DNA of 64,000 nt from Rufibacter roseolus (GCF_017916365.1 NZ_JAFMSU010000001.1:2013028-2077027), one strand, 5' to 3'; positions 46,071 through 55,047 are shown, numbered from the stretch's first letter. The notes: generated by a model from the sequence alone, not told the origin. Numbers and translations are program-made.

Positions 46071-46400
46071 ATGGCCCAAGTACCAGCATCCATCGTAACG
46101 CGTAACATATCTGACCTGGCAGTTGAGACCGGTAACGTATATCAGTCAATCTCCATCATCTCTAAGCGCGCGAACCAGATTGCCGTGAAGGTGAAAGAGG
46201 AATTGAACTCTAAACTGGCCGAGTTTGCCACCACCGTGGACAACCTGGAGGAAGTGTTTGAGAACCGCGAGCAGATTGAGATCTCTAAATACTATGAGCG
46301 TCTTCCTAAGCCTACCAACATGGCCATTGAAGAGTTTGTAGAAGGAAAAGTATATTTCCGTAACGCCGATGACGAGGAGCAAACCTCTTCCGCGCTTTAA
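46071..46400 (+). CDS. rpoZ: DNA-directed RNA polymerase omega subunit, Bacteroidetes type
   Basis: 109 residues. The Bacteroidetes omega/Rpb6-like form, with the N-terminal TRNISDLAVETGNVYQSISI, the core SKRANQIAVKVKEELN helix and the MAIEEFVEGKVYFRN tail. It helps assemble and stabilise the polymerase. Lies 33 bp after bamD and 14 bp before coaC. Confidence 0.88.
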   Translation: MAQVPASIVTRNISDLAVETGNVYQSISIISKRANQIAVKVKEELNSKLAEFATTVDNLEEVFENREQIEISKYYERLPKPTNMAIEEFVEGKVYFRNADDEEQTSSAL

Positions 46401-46414
46401 TTCAACGTTTCTGA

Positions 46415-46975
46415 ATGCTTCGGCATAAGAAAATAATCCTGGGGGTCTGCGGAAGCATAGCGGCGTACAAAGCGGCTTTGCTGGTGCGGCTCCTCATCAA
46501 GGCAGAAGCAGAAGTGCAGGTGATCCTGACCACTTCTGCTTCTGCTTTTATAACCCCTGTCACTTTAGCCACGCTCTCCAAAAGGCCGGTTTTAACCGAT
46601 TTCGTACGGGATGATTCATCCGGGCTCTGGCACAACCACGTGGAACTGGGCCTTTGGGCCGATGCCCTGGTAGTGGCGCCCGCCAGCGCTAACACGGTAG
46701 GGAAATTCGCCCGCGGCCTGTGCGACAACCTGCTGTCGGCGACGTATCTCTCGGCAAGATGCCCGGTGTTCGTGGCCCCGGCCATGGACCTGGACATGTA
46801 CCAGCACCCGGCGGTACAGGAGAATTTTCAGCTGTTGCGCTCTTACGGGAACCACGTGATTGAGGCAGGCCACGGCGAACTGGCCAGCGGCTTGGTAGGG
46901 CAGGGGCGCCTGGCAGAGCCCGAAGAAATCATCCAGGTTTTAGAACAGCATTTCATTTCCCAGAACATTGTTTAG
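46415..46975 (+). CDS. coaC: Phosphopantothenoylcysteine decarboxylase (CoaC) domain protein
   Basis: 186 residues, a flavoprotein of the HFCD type. GVCGSIAAYKAA near the start binds FMN; His in GLWHNHVELG, the PASANTVGKFARGLCDNLL motif and the PAMDLDMYQHP segment are diagnostic. It decarboxylates 4'-phosphopantothenoylcysteine in CoA synthesis. In most bacteria it is fused to CoaB; here the frame ends just where the CoaB frame begins, with an 8-bp overlap. Confidence 0.88.
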   Translation: MLRHKKIILGVCGSIAAYKAALLVRLLIKAEAEVQVILTTSASAFITPVTLATLSKRPVLTDFVRDDSSGLWHNHVELGLWADALVVAPASANTVGKFARGLCDNLLSATYLSARCPVFVAPAMDLDMYQHPAVQENFQLLRSYGNHVIEAGHGELASGLVGQGRLAEPEEIIQVLEQHFISQNIV

Positions 46976-47630
46976 CGGCAAGAAAGTCCTCATTACGGCC
47001 GGGCCCACCTATGAGCCCCTGGACCCGGTACGGTTCATCGGTAACCACTCCACCGGCAAAATGGGCTTCGCCCTGGCCCGCAAGTTAGCCGAGCAAGGCG
47101 CCGAGGTGAATTTGGTGGCCGGTCCTACGGCACTTACCTTGAAGCACCCGTTGGTACACATCACGCACGTGATGACCGCCGATGAGATGTACGCCGCCTG
47201 CGCCCGGAAAGCGCCGGAAACCGACCTCTGGATTTTCGCGGCGGCCGTGGCCGATTATAAACCCAAGGACACCGCTACCTCTAAAATAAAAAAAAGCGAT
47301 GCTTCTTTTACTATTGAGTTGGTGAAGAACGTTGATATAGCAGCTACCTTGGGCAAGGAGAAACGCACTGATCAGTTTGCCGTAGGCTTCGCCCTGGAAA
47401 CCGATCAGGAACTGGAGAACGCCCGCGGCAAACTCCTCAAGAAAAACCTGGACATGGTGGTGCTCAACTCGCTCCGTGACCCCGGTGCTGGCTTCAAGCA
47501 CGACACCAATAAAATCACCATTGTGAAGGCCAACTCCGTAGAGGAGTATAACCTGAAAGCCAAAGACGAGGTAGCACAAGATATTCTGGAATCCATTAAA
47601 GCTGAATGGGCATGTTTGCAAAAAAAATAG
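46968..47630 (+). CDS. coaB: Phosphopantothenate-cysteine ligase (CoaB) domain protein
   Basis: 220 residues. The start is a TTG (46968) that overlaps the coaC stop (ATTGTTTAG); no better start exists because an in-frame TAG lies at 46941. GKKVLITAGPTYEPLDPV, NHSTGKMGFALA and AAAVADYKPK are those of CoaB, which joins phosphopantothenate and cysteine using CTP. Because CoaB and CoaC are usually one bifunctional chain, this may be a real split gene or a frameshift; both halves look intact. Confidence 0.85.
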   Translation: MFSGKKVLITAGPTYEPLDPVRFIGNHSTGKMGFALARKLAEQGAEVNLVAGPTALTLKHPLVHITHVMTADEMYAACARKAPETDLWIFAAAVADYKPKDTATSKIKKSDASFTIELVKNVDIAATLGKEKRTDQFAVGFALETDQELENARGKLLKKNLDMVVLNSLRDPGAGFKHDTNKITIVKANSVEEYNLKAKDEVAQDILESIKAEWACLQKK

Positions 47631-48520
47631 GCTGGGTTTTACTCTGTCTCCTGTTCCCGCTGGGCGCCATGGCGCAGGAACTACGCTGCGAGGTCACCGT
47701 GAACAGCGACCAGGTACAGGCCACCGACCGGCAGGTGTTCCAGCAGATGCAGAACGCCATCTCTGAGATCATGAACAACACCCGCTGGACCAGTGATGTG
47801 TACCAGAACGAGGAGCGCATCCGGTGCAAGATGTTCATCACGTTGCGGGCCATGCCGCAGATTGGCGTCTACGAGGCTAACACGCAGATCATCTCCAGCC
47901 GCCCTACCTACGGCACTGGCTACGAGACCACCGTGCTTTCCTTCGTGGACACCAAGTTTGAGTTTGAGTATAATCCGGCTCAGCCGCTGCAATACGCGCC
48001 CAATACCTATACTTCCAACCTGACCGCCATCCTGTCTTTCTACGCCTATACTATCATTGGCATGGACAATGACAGCTTCTCACGATTGGGTGGGGCCAAT
48101 GCCTTAGCCGAGGCCAACAACATCCTGAACCTGGTGACCTCTGCGGGGGCCGCCGGCGGCGGATGGAGCGCTACCGCCGATACCCGTAACCGCTACTGGC
48201 TTATTAATAACCTGCAGGACCCGCAGTTTGAGCCCCTGCGTTCGGCCATCTACCTGTACCACCGTCAGGGACTGGACCTAATGTCTCAGGATCCCGAGAA
48301 AGCCAGGCAGAATATTCTGGAGGCCTTGAAGAACATCCAACAGGTGGCCCGCATCCGCTCCGGCAGCGCCGCTCTGCGGTCTTTCTTTGAAGCCAAAGCC
48401 ACCGAGCTGAGCAACGCCTTTGCCTCGGCCACGCCCGCCCAGAAGCAGCAGGCCTACGAATTGCTCACCCAGATAGACCCTACCAACCGAGCTAAATACG
48501 AACCCCTGACCAGACGCTAG
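47606..48520 (+). CDS. porD: Type IX secretion protein PorD (DUF4835)
   Basis: 304 residues. The signal peptide ends near AMAQ. The mature protein starts ELRCEVTVNSDQVQATDRQVF, the hallmark of DUF4835, and has FYAYTIIGMDNDSFSRLGG and SGSAALRSFFEAKATELSNA. PorD is needed for type IX secretion in Porphyromonas; its biochemical role is unclear. The gene begins 25 bp inside coaB and is followed after 560 bp by recN. Confidence 0.88.
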   Translation: MGMFAKKIGWVLLCLLFPLGAMAQELRCEVTVNSDQVQATDRQVFQQMQNAISEIMNNTRWTSDVYQNEERIRCKMFITLRAMPQIGVYEANTQIISSRPTYGTGYETTVLSFVDTKFEFEYNPAQPLQYAPNTYTSNLTAILSFYAYTIIGMDNDSFSRLGGANALAEANNILNLVTSAGAAGGGWSATADTRNRYWLINNLQDPQFEPLRSAIYLYHRQGLDLMSQDPEKARQNILEALKNIQQVARIRSGSAALRSFFEAKATELSNAFASATPAQKQQAYELLTQIDPTNRAKYEPLTRR

Positions 48521-48603
48521 ACTTCCGTTTAGGGCCTGTTTTCAGGAAAACACAGATAAAGCATATTCCCGATTTTAAGGTATATTTTACAATAACGTTC
48601 TTA

Positions 48604-48651
48604 AAACGAGAGAAGCCTTCCCCACAAAACTGGGGAAGGCTTCTCTCGTTT
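48604..48651. terminator. Terminator of the bamD-porD series
   Basis: Perfect 21-bp stem AAACGAGAGAAGCCTTCCCC... with a 6-nt CAAAAC loop; T-tract on the plus strand. Confidence 0.9.
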
Positions 48652-49024
48652 CTGGCCTGATGCAAAGGAAGGGTGGTCCCGCGGCTACATATGTGTTGTC
48701 CTTTTATACCAAGTGACGAATGCTTTACAATGAAGGAAAAATCACGTTTCTTTAGAGGCTGTTTTACACGAGCAGTTAGGTAATAATTGTTTCTGAACCT
48801 GGTTGAGGTTTTAATCCGAGGGCTGGAACAGAGAGGCGGTTGGTGTTGTTGAGAATTTCGGGTCCAGACCTATTCCTTAACCGCAAGGGGAGAACCTGCA
48901 CCGTTTACCTCTGCCGCACGTACTGGAATAGGAACCTGGCTTATATAGGATTTTCCCATCGCGGCAGCGATTTTCAGGAAATAATTTAGGCTATATTTAT
49001 TAGTCTTGAAACTAAATAAATTAG

Positions 49025-49032
49025 CATCTTTG
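49025..49032 (+). promoter_or_regulatory. Possible -7 box of recN
   Basis: CATCTTTG (one mismatch to TAnnTTTG) with TTG at 49006-49008, a 16-bp spacer. It lies 52 nt before the recN ATG. Confidence 0.35.
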
Positions 49033-49083
49033 TCTATTGGAGTACACCAACACAACGCAAACTGAAAGAGGCATTCCTACTTT

Positions 49084-50742
49084 ATGCTCGTAGATCTTAA
49101 GATAAAAAATTACGCCCTTATTGAGCAGCTGGAGCTGCAACCATCGCCGCTGCTGAACATTATTACCGGTGAAACGGGTGCTGGTAAATCTATCATGCTG
49201 GGAGCCATCGGGTTGCTGCTGGGTAACCGCGCCGATTCAAAGTTGCTGTTCAACCAGAACGAGAAATGCGTGATTGAAGGCTCCTTCAACATCTCTGAAT
49301 ACAACCTGGCCGCCTTTTTTGAGGAGGAAGACCTGGACTTTGAACCCGTGAGCCTGCTGCGCCGCGAGATCAGTCCCAGCGGCAAGTCGCGCGCCTTTGT
49401 GAACGACACGCCGGTGACCCTGGACCAACTGCGCCGCATAGGCGACCAGCTCATGGACATCCACTCGCAGCATGATACTTTGCTTTTAGGTGACCAGGGC
49501 TACCAACTCAATATTGTGGACCTGTACGCTCAGAATGAGGAGCTGCGCAACGGCTACGGCGTGGCGTACCGCACCTATAAAAAGTTGGAGCGCGAGTACA
49601 AAGACCTGGAAAGCCAACTGGCGCAGAGCCAGAAAGAACTTGACTACAATACCTTCCTGCTGAATGAACTGTCTGAGGCCAACCTGCAGGCCGAGGAACA
49701 GGAGAGCCACGAGGTGGAACTGAAGCAACTGGAGCACGCCGAGGAAATCAAGCTGAAACTGAGCCAGGCCCTGCAGTATATCTCGGAGAGCGAGTACAAC
49801 GCCGCCGGTGCCCTCAAGGACGCCAGCCACCTGCTGGGCCAGGTTACCGAATACGGCGAGACTTTCCAGACTCTGAAAGAGCGCCTGGATAGCTGCCTTA
49901 TCGAGCTCAACGACATCGGGAGCGAACTGGAAGATGCCGAGCGCAAAACCGAGGCTGATCCGCAGCGCGCCGAGCAACTGCAGGAGCGCCTGGACCTCAT
50001 TTATACCTTGCAACGCAAGCACCAGGTACGCACCGTGGAAGAACTACTGGCCCTGCAGGCCGAGCTGGAAATCAAGGTGAGCAGCGTCCACAACCTGGAT
50101 GCAGCCATTGAGAAAACCAAGAAAGCCCTGACCGCCGCCTTGCAGGAAGTGGAAGCCCGCGCCGAGGAACTGTCCCAGAGCCGTACCGGCATTTTTACCA
50201 CCTTCCAGGACGAGCTACACAGCTTGCTATTTGAGTTGGGCATGCCTAACGCCAGGGTGGTATTCGAGCACAAGATATCAGCTCCGGCGCCTACCGGGAT
50301 TGACGTGGTCAACATCCTGTTCAGCGCGAACAAAGGCGCGGCGCCACAGACTTTGAGCAAGGCCGCCTCGGGCGGGGAGTTCTCCCGCCTCATGCTCTGC
50401 GTAAAGTACCTCCTCGCCGACAAAACCGCGCTGCCCACCATTATCTTCGATGAGATCGATACCGGTATTTCCGGCGAGATAGCCGTGAAAGTGGGCCGCA
50501 TGATGCAGCAGATGTCACACAAGCACCAGCTGATCTGCATCTCGCACCTTCCGCAGATGGCCGCTCAAGGCGATACGCACTATTTCGTCTACAAAGAAGA
50601 CCGTGCCGACCGCACGATCAGCCGTGTGCGTCAGCTGAGCCACGAAGAACGCGTAGTAGAGATCGCCCAAATGATCGCCGGCGCCAACCCATCGGAAAAC
50701 GCCTTCCAAAGCGCGAAAGAATTGCTGGCGCTGAGTGCCTGA
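49084..50742 (+). CDS. recN: DNA repair protein RecN
   Basis: 552 residues, an SMC-like protein for double-strand-break repair. N-terminal FGETGAGKS-type Walker A (GETGAGKSIM, about 29-38), long coiled-coil arms (about 160-380) and a C-terminal head with the SGGEFSRLML signature and FDEIDTGISGEIA Walker B, then ISHLPQMAAQGD. Its gene follows porD as in many Bacteroidota. Promoter probably at 49006-49032. Confidence 0.96.
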   Translation: MLVDLKIKNYALIEQLELQPSPLLNIITGETGAGKSIMLGAIGLLLGNRADSKLLFNQNEKCVIEGSFNISEYNLAAFFEEEDLDFEPVSLLRREISPSGKSRAFVNDTPVTLDQLRRIGDQLMDIHSQHDTLLLGDQGYQLNIVDLYAQNEELRNGYGVAYRTYKKLEREYKDLESQLAQSQKELDYNTFLLNELSEANLQAEEQESHEVELKQLEHAEEIKLKLSQALQYISESEYNAAGALKDASHLLGQVTEYGETFQTLKERLDSCLIELNDIGSELEDAERKTEADPQRAEQLQERLDLIYTLQRKHQVRTVEELLALQAELEIKVSSVHNLDAAIEKTKKALTAALQEVEARAEELSQSRTGIFTTFQDELHSLLFELGMPNARVVFEHKISAPAPTGIDVVNILFSANKGAAPQTLSKAASGGEFSRLMLCVKYLLADKTALPTIIFDEIDTGISGEIAVKVGRMMQQMSHKHQLICISHLPQMAAQGDTHYFVYKEDRADRTISRVRQLSHEERVVEIAQMIAGANPSENAFQSAKELLALSA

Positions 50743-50820
50743 TTTGGGAAGAGCCTTTAGGTCTGTTTTTTGAAAATGAGGCCCTAAGCGATGGAGGTTG
50801 TACCTGGGATGGCAGATTAT

Positions 50821-50845
50821 GTAGAGAAAGGCATGCCTTGTCTCA
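50821..50845. repeat. Dispersed palindrome B, copy 2
   Basis: GTAGAGAAAGGCATGCCTTG then TCTC; one base differs from copy 1 at 6887-6908. Confidence 0.75.
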
Positions 50846-50916
50846 CGGTTGTCAAATCGATGCAGCGGCAATTCCCAGAGATGGGCACCGCATTACAGAT
50901 TCTACCCCATTTCCGG

Positions 50917-50938
50917 TTGTTGGTGATAACACCAATAA
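50917..50938. repeat. Dispersed palindrome C, copy 2
   Basis: TTGTTGGTG-ataa-CACCAATAA; one unpaired base relative to the perfect form at 7027-7048. Confidence 0.7.
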
Positions 50939-51038
50939 CGGTTAATACACGGGGAGTCCCTTGCCGCAGATTCTCCCCTTGAGGATTGCCCAAACGAGAG
51001 TTTAAGGCAGCGAGCGCAGCTCATAAAGAGGGGTGTTT

Positions 51039-51090
51039 ACATCTGCTAATAATGGCATTCCAATGTAGGGGCAATCCCTTGTGGTTGCCC
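51039..51090 (+). repeat. Dispersed repeat E, copy 2
   Basis: Same TGTAGGGGCAATCCCTTGTG end as at 37125-37181, with a 4-base deletion upstream relative to that copy. Confidence 0.8.
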
Positions 51091-51115
51091 ATTCCCGTTG
51101 CCACCGCCATTCCAG

Positions 51116-51133
51116 TTGTTGGTGATAACACCA
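51116..51133. repeat. Dispersed palindrome C, copy 3
   Basis: TTGTTGGTG-ataa-CACCA, right arm shortened. Confidence 0.65.
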
Positions 51134-51190
51134 TCGGCATGCGACAACGACGTACGGAAAATCGGATTATGTAGCTTATACGCTCTTATA

Positions 51191-51232
51191 AAACAGAAAA
51201 CCCTCTGCAGAACTGCAGAGGGTTTTCTGTTT
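51191..51232. terminator. Terminator of the M28 peptidase gene
   Basis: Perfect 20-bp arms AAACAGAAAACCCTCTGCAG / complement with only 2 bases between. A- and T-rich sides on both strands; 57 bp after the M28 stop. Confidence 0.88.
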
Positions 51233-51289
51233 AAGGCCTGTTTAGGAGAAATCAGCCGCAAAACAAACCTAGGACGGAACCATAAATGA

Positions 51290-52852
51290 TTACCGCTCTA
51301 ACTTGAAATCAGGATCAACAGTAGGGCGCTGGGGGGTGTTGGAGATGGCCCAACCGGTGGCATACATCCAGCGAGTCATCTTAGCCAGTTTGGTGATGTC
51401 TATCCGCTGCGCCTCGTCGCGGGGTGTGTGGTAGTCTGGGTGCAAGAGGGTGGTGAAGAAGATGGCCGGAATGCCCACGCGCGCGTACGGTAGGTGGTCG
51501 CTCCGGAAATACCAGCCCTCGGGGTGGCGCTGTTCGTCCCAGGAGGTGTCTAGCTTGAATTTGGTGAAGTTCTGGTTCGCCTGCAGTGCCATGTTCACCA
51601 GCGCGGTTGAGTTCTTGTGCGGTTTAATGGAGCCTAATAGCGCAGCGGAGTCCGGGGCATTACGACCGATCATGTCGCCGTTGAGCACCGCCACAATGGA
51701 TTCTTTTTTCACAGTGGGGTGCTCGGCGTACCAGCGGGAGCCCAACAGGCCGCGTTCCTCGGCACCGTGCCAGACAAACAAAGCGGAGCGTTGACCGGGG
51801 TTCTGTTTCCAGGCGCGCGCAATGGCCAGCATGGCCACACTTACCGTTCCATTGTCATCGGCCCCGTTCCAGATGGAGTCACCGTTAATGGGCGTGCCCA
51901 CGCCGTCATGGTCATGGTGCCCGCTGAAAAGCACGTACTCGTTTCTGAGGGTAGGGTCTGCACCGGGAGCCCGGGCCACCACGTTGGCTGATGGATAGAT
52001 GTAGCTGTCTACCTTGATCTGGATTCTGGAAGTGCCGGAGGGTTTGAGGAGGTTGTCTTGCGTGGATTGACCGCTTGCCGAAGGCAGCACGATAAGGGTA
52101 GGAACCGCTCTGGAAGTAGTCTGGGCCATGGCTGCCGGACCTTCCAGTTGGTAGCTGCCTTCCTCAAACCCGTGTCCCGCGAAAGTCAGGCTGGCCTGGG
52201 TAGTGGAATCCGCGATGAGCACAATAGCGGCGGCTCCGGCCCGGGTAAGAATGGTTCCCTGTTGGCGTACCGCCGATAAAATGTAGCGATAACCCCAGAG
52301 GCTCATGCCGGGAGCCGGCAGGTTGGTAGGGGGCAGCATCCGCATGGTTACGATCTTGCCCCGCAGGTTCTGCCGGGTGGTGTCTGCTAAAGAATTAAGA
52401 AAAACAGGCGTTCCTTCCACTTGGCCTTCTACCGGCGAGGTTACCCAGACCTCTTTGTTCAATTGAAGTTTGCGGTTGTTGAGCGTAATCTGGCTTTGGG
52501 GAGAGACCTGAATCCGACGCAGTGGGAAGAACTGGAAATAAGTACCGTCATCACCGGCGGGAAGGAGACCGGCTTCGCGGGCGCGCTCGGCCATCCAAGC
52601 GGCGGCTCGTAGTTCCTCGGTTTCCCCAGCCCGGCGGCCGCGCAGGCTATCGCTGGCTAAAGAGAACAGGTCGCGGCGCAGATCGTCTTCCCTGATCACG
52701 GAAAACGCGGGCGGGTTGGTGGCGGAGGCAGGTGTGCTTTGTTGCGAGGTGGCAGCCGGTTTGCTGCAACTACCCAAAACCAGGATAGACAAAGCGCCCA
52801 GTGTTGTGAATTTCCGGACCCTTTTAGAAATAGAAAAGTAAGTTTGTGTCAT
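51290..52852 (-). CDS. M28 family metallopeptidase with PA domain, lipoprotein
   Basis: 520 residues. Leader with lipobox VLGSC (Cys about 29) then a Ser/Thr/Ala-rich linker. A protease-associated domain (about 130-270) is inserted before the zinc peptidase core. Metal ligands: His-Asp in SGHHDHDG (about 314), ADDNGTVSV, Glu pair in HGAEERGLLG, MIGRN and His in LLHPDYHTPRDE. Family members release N-terminal amino acids from peptides at the cell surface. Confidence 0.93.
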   Translation of the reverse strand: MTQTYFSISKRVRKFTTLGALSILVLGSCSKPAATSQQSTPASATNPPAFSVIREDDLRRDLFSLASDSLRGRRAGETEELRAAAWMAERAREAGLLPAGDDGTYFQFFPLRRIQVSPQSQITLNNRKLQLNKEVWVTSPVEGQVEGTPVFLNSLADTTRQNLRGKIVTMRMLPPTNLPAPGMSLWGYRYILSAVRQQGTILTRAGAAAIVLIADSTTQASLTFAGHGFEEGSYQLEGPAAMAQTTSRAVPTLIVLPSASGQSTQDNLLKPSGTSRIQIKVDSYIYPSANVVARAPGADPTLRNEYVLFSGHHDHDGVGTPINGDSIWNGADDNGTVSVAMLAIARAWKQNPGQRSALFVWHGAEERGLLGSRWYAEHPTVKKESIVAVLNGDMIGRNAPDSAALLGSIKPHKNSTALVNMALQANQNFTKFKLDTSWDEQRHPEGWYFRSDHLPYARVGIPAIFFTTLLHPDYHTPRDEAQRIDITKLAKMTRWMYATGWAISNTPQRPTVDPDFKLER

Positions 52853-52905
52853 AGGTTGTTCGTTTGGTGTACCCTTATTAAAGAAAGGTCACTATTAAGT
52901 GCGAT

Positions 52906-52950
52906 GATCCGTTTAGGCCTGGGCTTTAGAAAACAGGTCCTAAACGGATC
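52906..52950. repeat. Core palindrome family, nearly perfect
   Basis: Outer arms GATCCGTTTAGG / CCTAAACGGATC (52906-52917 and 52939-52950) with an inner CCTGGGCTTTAGAAAACAGG region that is mispaired. It lies between the cupin stop and the M28 start, so probably after the Kazal-cupin operon. Confidence 0.75.
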
Positions 52951-52986
52951 ACCGGAGTAGGGAGTAATCGGCTTGGAAGCCATTGA

Positions 52987-53358
52987 TTACTCGTCTTCGC
53001 GGTTCACGGTGTTGATGTCAAAGGCAGGCACGCAGATAGACCAGTACTCGCATTCCTCATCAAACGGGTTGGCGTACCGGACGCGGGTACCGGCCTTGAT
53101 GTGCAGGGTTTGGCCCGCCGAGAGCACCACCGGTTCACCGTCCACCTCTATCTGTTTTCTGCCCCGCAGCACAATGGTCACTTCGTCAAACTCAGGGGTC
53201 TGATGCGGTTCGCTCCACTGGGGCGGCGCCACCATATGGGCCACGCTAAAGCCCTCGGTGCGGGTGCTGGCCAGTCCGAAGTGCTCCTCAATGAGTTTAC
53301 CATCGGTGGTAGGCACTCTGAAGGGCGCCGTCTGCAAGTAGTATTTTTTCTCGCTCAT
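52987..53358 (-). CDS. Cupin domain protein
   Basis: 123 residues, a single small beta-barrel cupin. It has the H/E metal-binding pattern in VAPPQWSEPHQTPEFDEVTIV and a second motif in GTRVRYANPFDEEC. No clear enzyme class; small cupins may bind metals, sugars or act as isomerases. Starts 5 bp after the Kazal lipoprotein gene, so both form one transcript. Confidence 0.82.
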   Translation of the reverse strand: MSEKKYYLQTAPFRVPTTDGKLIEEHFGLASTRTEGFSVAHMVAPPQWSEPHQTPEFDEVTIVLRGRKQIEVDGEPVVLSAGQTLHIKAGTRVRYANPFDEECEYWSICVPAFDINTVNREDE

Positions 53359-53363
53359 AGGGT

Positions 53364-53612
53364 TTAGTTATTGGTGGTTTTAGTGGGGCATTCGCCTTTG
53401 GTGTAGGAGGTAACGCCAGAGATCTCAGCGGTGCAGGCATTGCCATAGGTCTTGCCGTCGCAGCCACATACGGGGTCATATTGCATGGTGCAGGCGCGCT
53501 CTTTGTCTATTCTGGCAGGGTCAATGCAAGCGGTGGCGGTTTGCTGGTTGCTCTTGCAGCTGAAAACGGCACCGCACAGCAAAAATGCGGGAAGCAGAAG
53601 GTGTTTTTTCAT
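53364..53612 (-). CDS. Kazal-type protease inhibitor lipoprotein
   Basis: 82 residues from the ATG at 53612. Lipobox AVFSC (Cys about 19), then a Kazal-type domain with six cysteines, the central [20 protein letters not shown] being diagnostic (shown here as 20 residues). These domains inhibit serine proteases; on a lipoprotein they may protect the cell surface from secreted proteases. Upstream of, and in one operon with, the cupin gene. Confidence 0.88.
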   Translation of the reverse strand: MKKHLLLPAFLLCGAVFSCKSNQQTATACIDPARIDKERACTMQYDPVCGCDGKTYGNACTAEISGVTSYTKGECPTKTTNN

Positions 53613-53867
53613 AGTGCTTATTGTCTGGTGAAATATACGCAAATAAGCCAGTTGCGTGCGCATTGGGTTTTCCTCCAGCGGTTTTAGGATTTATTTCCCA
53701 AAATGGGTTAAAAACAACTAACCCTCCTCCGTATAAATGCGTAAACCGCTTGAATATATGTTACAATATATATTTATTGTTTAGCATATTGCCGATGCAA
53801 GTACCTGCGTTATACAGATGTGCCTGCATAAACATTTATAAAACATCAACCTTTATCTTTTCTTACT

Positions 53868-54155
53868 ATGAAAAATGACAATTCAAAAGTCCTGATCGCC
53901 CTTGCCGCTGGTGCAACCGCTGGTTTAGCTGCTGGTATCCTGTTAGCCCCTAGCAACGGAAAAGAGTCCCGCGATGGTCTGTTGAAAGCCGCTGGTCAGT
54001 TAGCTGATAGCGTAAACGGACAAATTGCCCCTTACCTGGAGAAACTGAGCGGCTTAACCAGCCTGCTGGGCGGTTCTGAAGGCGCAAACGGTGCCAGCAA
54101 ATCTTCTGATAACAACGCCTCTGCTGCCTCAGACAACGCAGGCGCGCAGTCCTAA
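53868..54155 (+). CDS. YtxH domain protein 1
   Basis: 95 residues. An N-terminal glycine/alanine-rich membrane helix (VLIALAAGATAGLAAGILLA) followed by APSNGKESRDGL, the YtxH-type ILLAPxxGxxxR turn, a short amphipathic helix and a Ser/Ala/Asn-rich tail. YtxH proteins are small, often stress-related membrane or surface proteins of unknown biochemistry. A second YtxH gene follows after about 115 bp. Confidence 0.8.
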   Translation: MKNDNSKVLIALAAGATAGLAAGILLAPSNGKESRDGLLKAAGQLADSVNGQIAPYLEKLSGLTSLLGGSEGANGASKSSDNNASAASDNAGAQS

Positions 54156-54270
54156 GCTTTTTAGCGCCCCTGGTTTGGCTGCAGGAGATGCATAACTAAA
54201 TGTTTTTTACTATCGTTAAGGAGAAGTGGGTAATTTAATTTAAACCATAATTCCTATAAAAATAAAGCTC

Positions 54271-54807
54271 ATGAAAGACGATAATGGAAAAATCATTCTG
54301 GCTATGCTGGCCGGCGCCGGTGCCGGTATCATAGCTGGTGTTTTAATGGCGCCGGAGGCGGGTGAGACCACCCGTGGCAACCTGAAAAAATCTGCCTCCA
54401 AGCTGGGGTCTAACCTGGGTTCAAAAGTGCAGGCCCTAGGTACCAGTGCCAGCGCGCTCATCGGACGGAAATCTTCCGGCGACCCTGAGGTGGTGAATAC
54501 CGGATCTAACTCTACGCCTACTTCGCACCTGGACAACAACCCAACGGGCGGCAACGTGGACTTGATGACTGGCGACAATCCCCGTGATAACGCCACCGGA
54601 ACTGCTCCATCAGACATGGGGGCTGGGGTAACCGGCGGAGCCTATGGCGCTGATGCCGGAACGCTGGGTTCAGATACCGATGCAAACGCCACTTCTACCA
54701 GCGCGGGTACAACCACCGGCGGCACTACCAAGCCCAAAAGAGCCAGCAGAGCCAAAGGCGCTTCTAAATCCGGGTCAACCGGCACCGGATCAGATGCCTC
54801 AGCGTAA
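54271..54807 (+). CDS. YtxH domain protein 2 with low-complexity tail
   Basis: 178 residues. The same start (LAMLAGAGAGIIAGVLMAPE then AGETTRGNLKK) as the preceding gene, then a long Gly/Thr/Ser/Asn-rich tail ending with Lys/Ala-rich KPKRASRAKGASKSG. Likely a paralogue of protein 1 with a disordered, basic tail that could bind DNA or acidic surface polymers; this is speculation. Confidence 0.8.
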   Translation: MKDDNGKIILAMLAGAGAGIIAGVLMAPEAGETTRGNLKKSASKLGSNLGSKVQALGTSASALIGRKSSGDPEVVNTGSNSTPTSHLDNNPTGGNVDLMTGDNPRDNATGTAPSDMGAGVTGGAYGADAGTLGSDTDANATSTSAGTTTGGTTKPKRASRAKGASKSGSTGTGSDASA

Positions 54808-55047
54808 AATTATTTTCTCCTCTTAATGTTTTTGTAACCTTCTGGTAGCAGGCTCGTTAAAGAATAGAAAGTATGATTGGTTAAATAAGAAATTGCGAAA
54901 CAGATGAAGTAACGCAAAGTTGTTTGATGACGTTGAAACTTAAATAAAATTGACCAAAGGTTAAGCTTTTTAAGGGATACTAGAATAACTTAGTAACACA
55001 GACGAAAGTCACATCAGTTAGCGAGTAGAAGTTATTTAACCAATATA

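Larger units (their letters stand above)
48521..49083. other. Intergenic region porD-recN
   Basis: 563 bp. Contains a decayed core palindrome (48527-48560), a strong terminator (48604-48651) and at the right side a possible recN promoter. The middle (about 48660-48990) shows no recognisable gene or RNA. Confidence 0.5.
50743..51289. other. Repeat cluster between recN and M28 peptidase
   Basis: 547 bp with no gene. In order: decayed core palindrome (50757-50790), palindrome B (50821), palindrome C (50917), repeat E (51039-51090), another palindrome C (51116), a terminator (51191-51232) and a last decayed core palindrome (51235-51265). Confidence 0.7.

Noticed and set aside
48668-48690. GGGTGGTCCCGCGG, similar to the T-box motif
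   Set aside because: It is near recN rather than an amino-acid or tRNA-synthetase gene, no specifier stem or paired terminator is seen and T-boxes are not expected in this phylum.
48870-49055. 61-codon minus-strand frame
   Set aside because: No start signal or family, and it overlaps the probable recN promoter.
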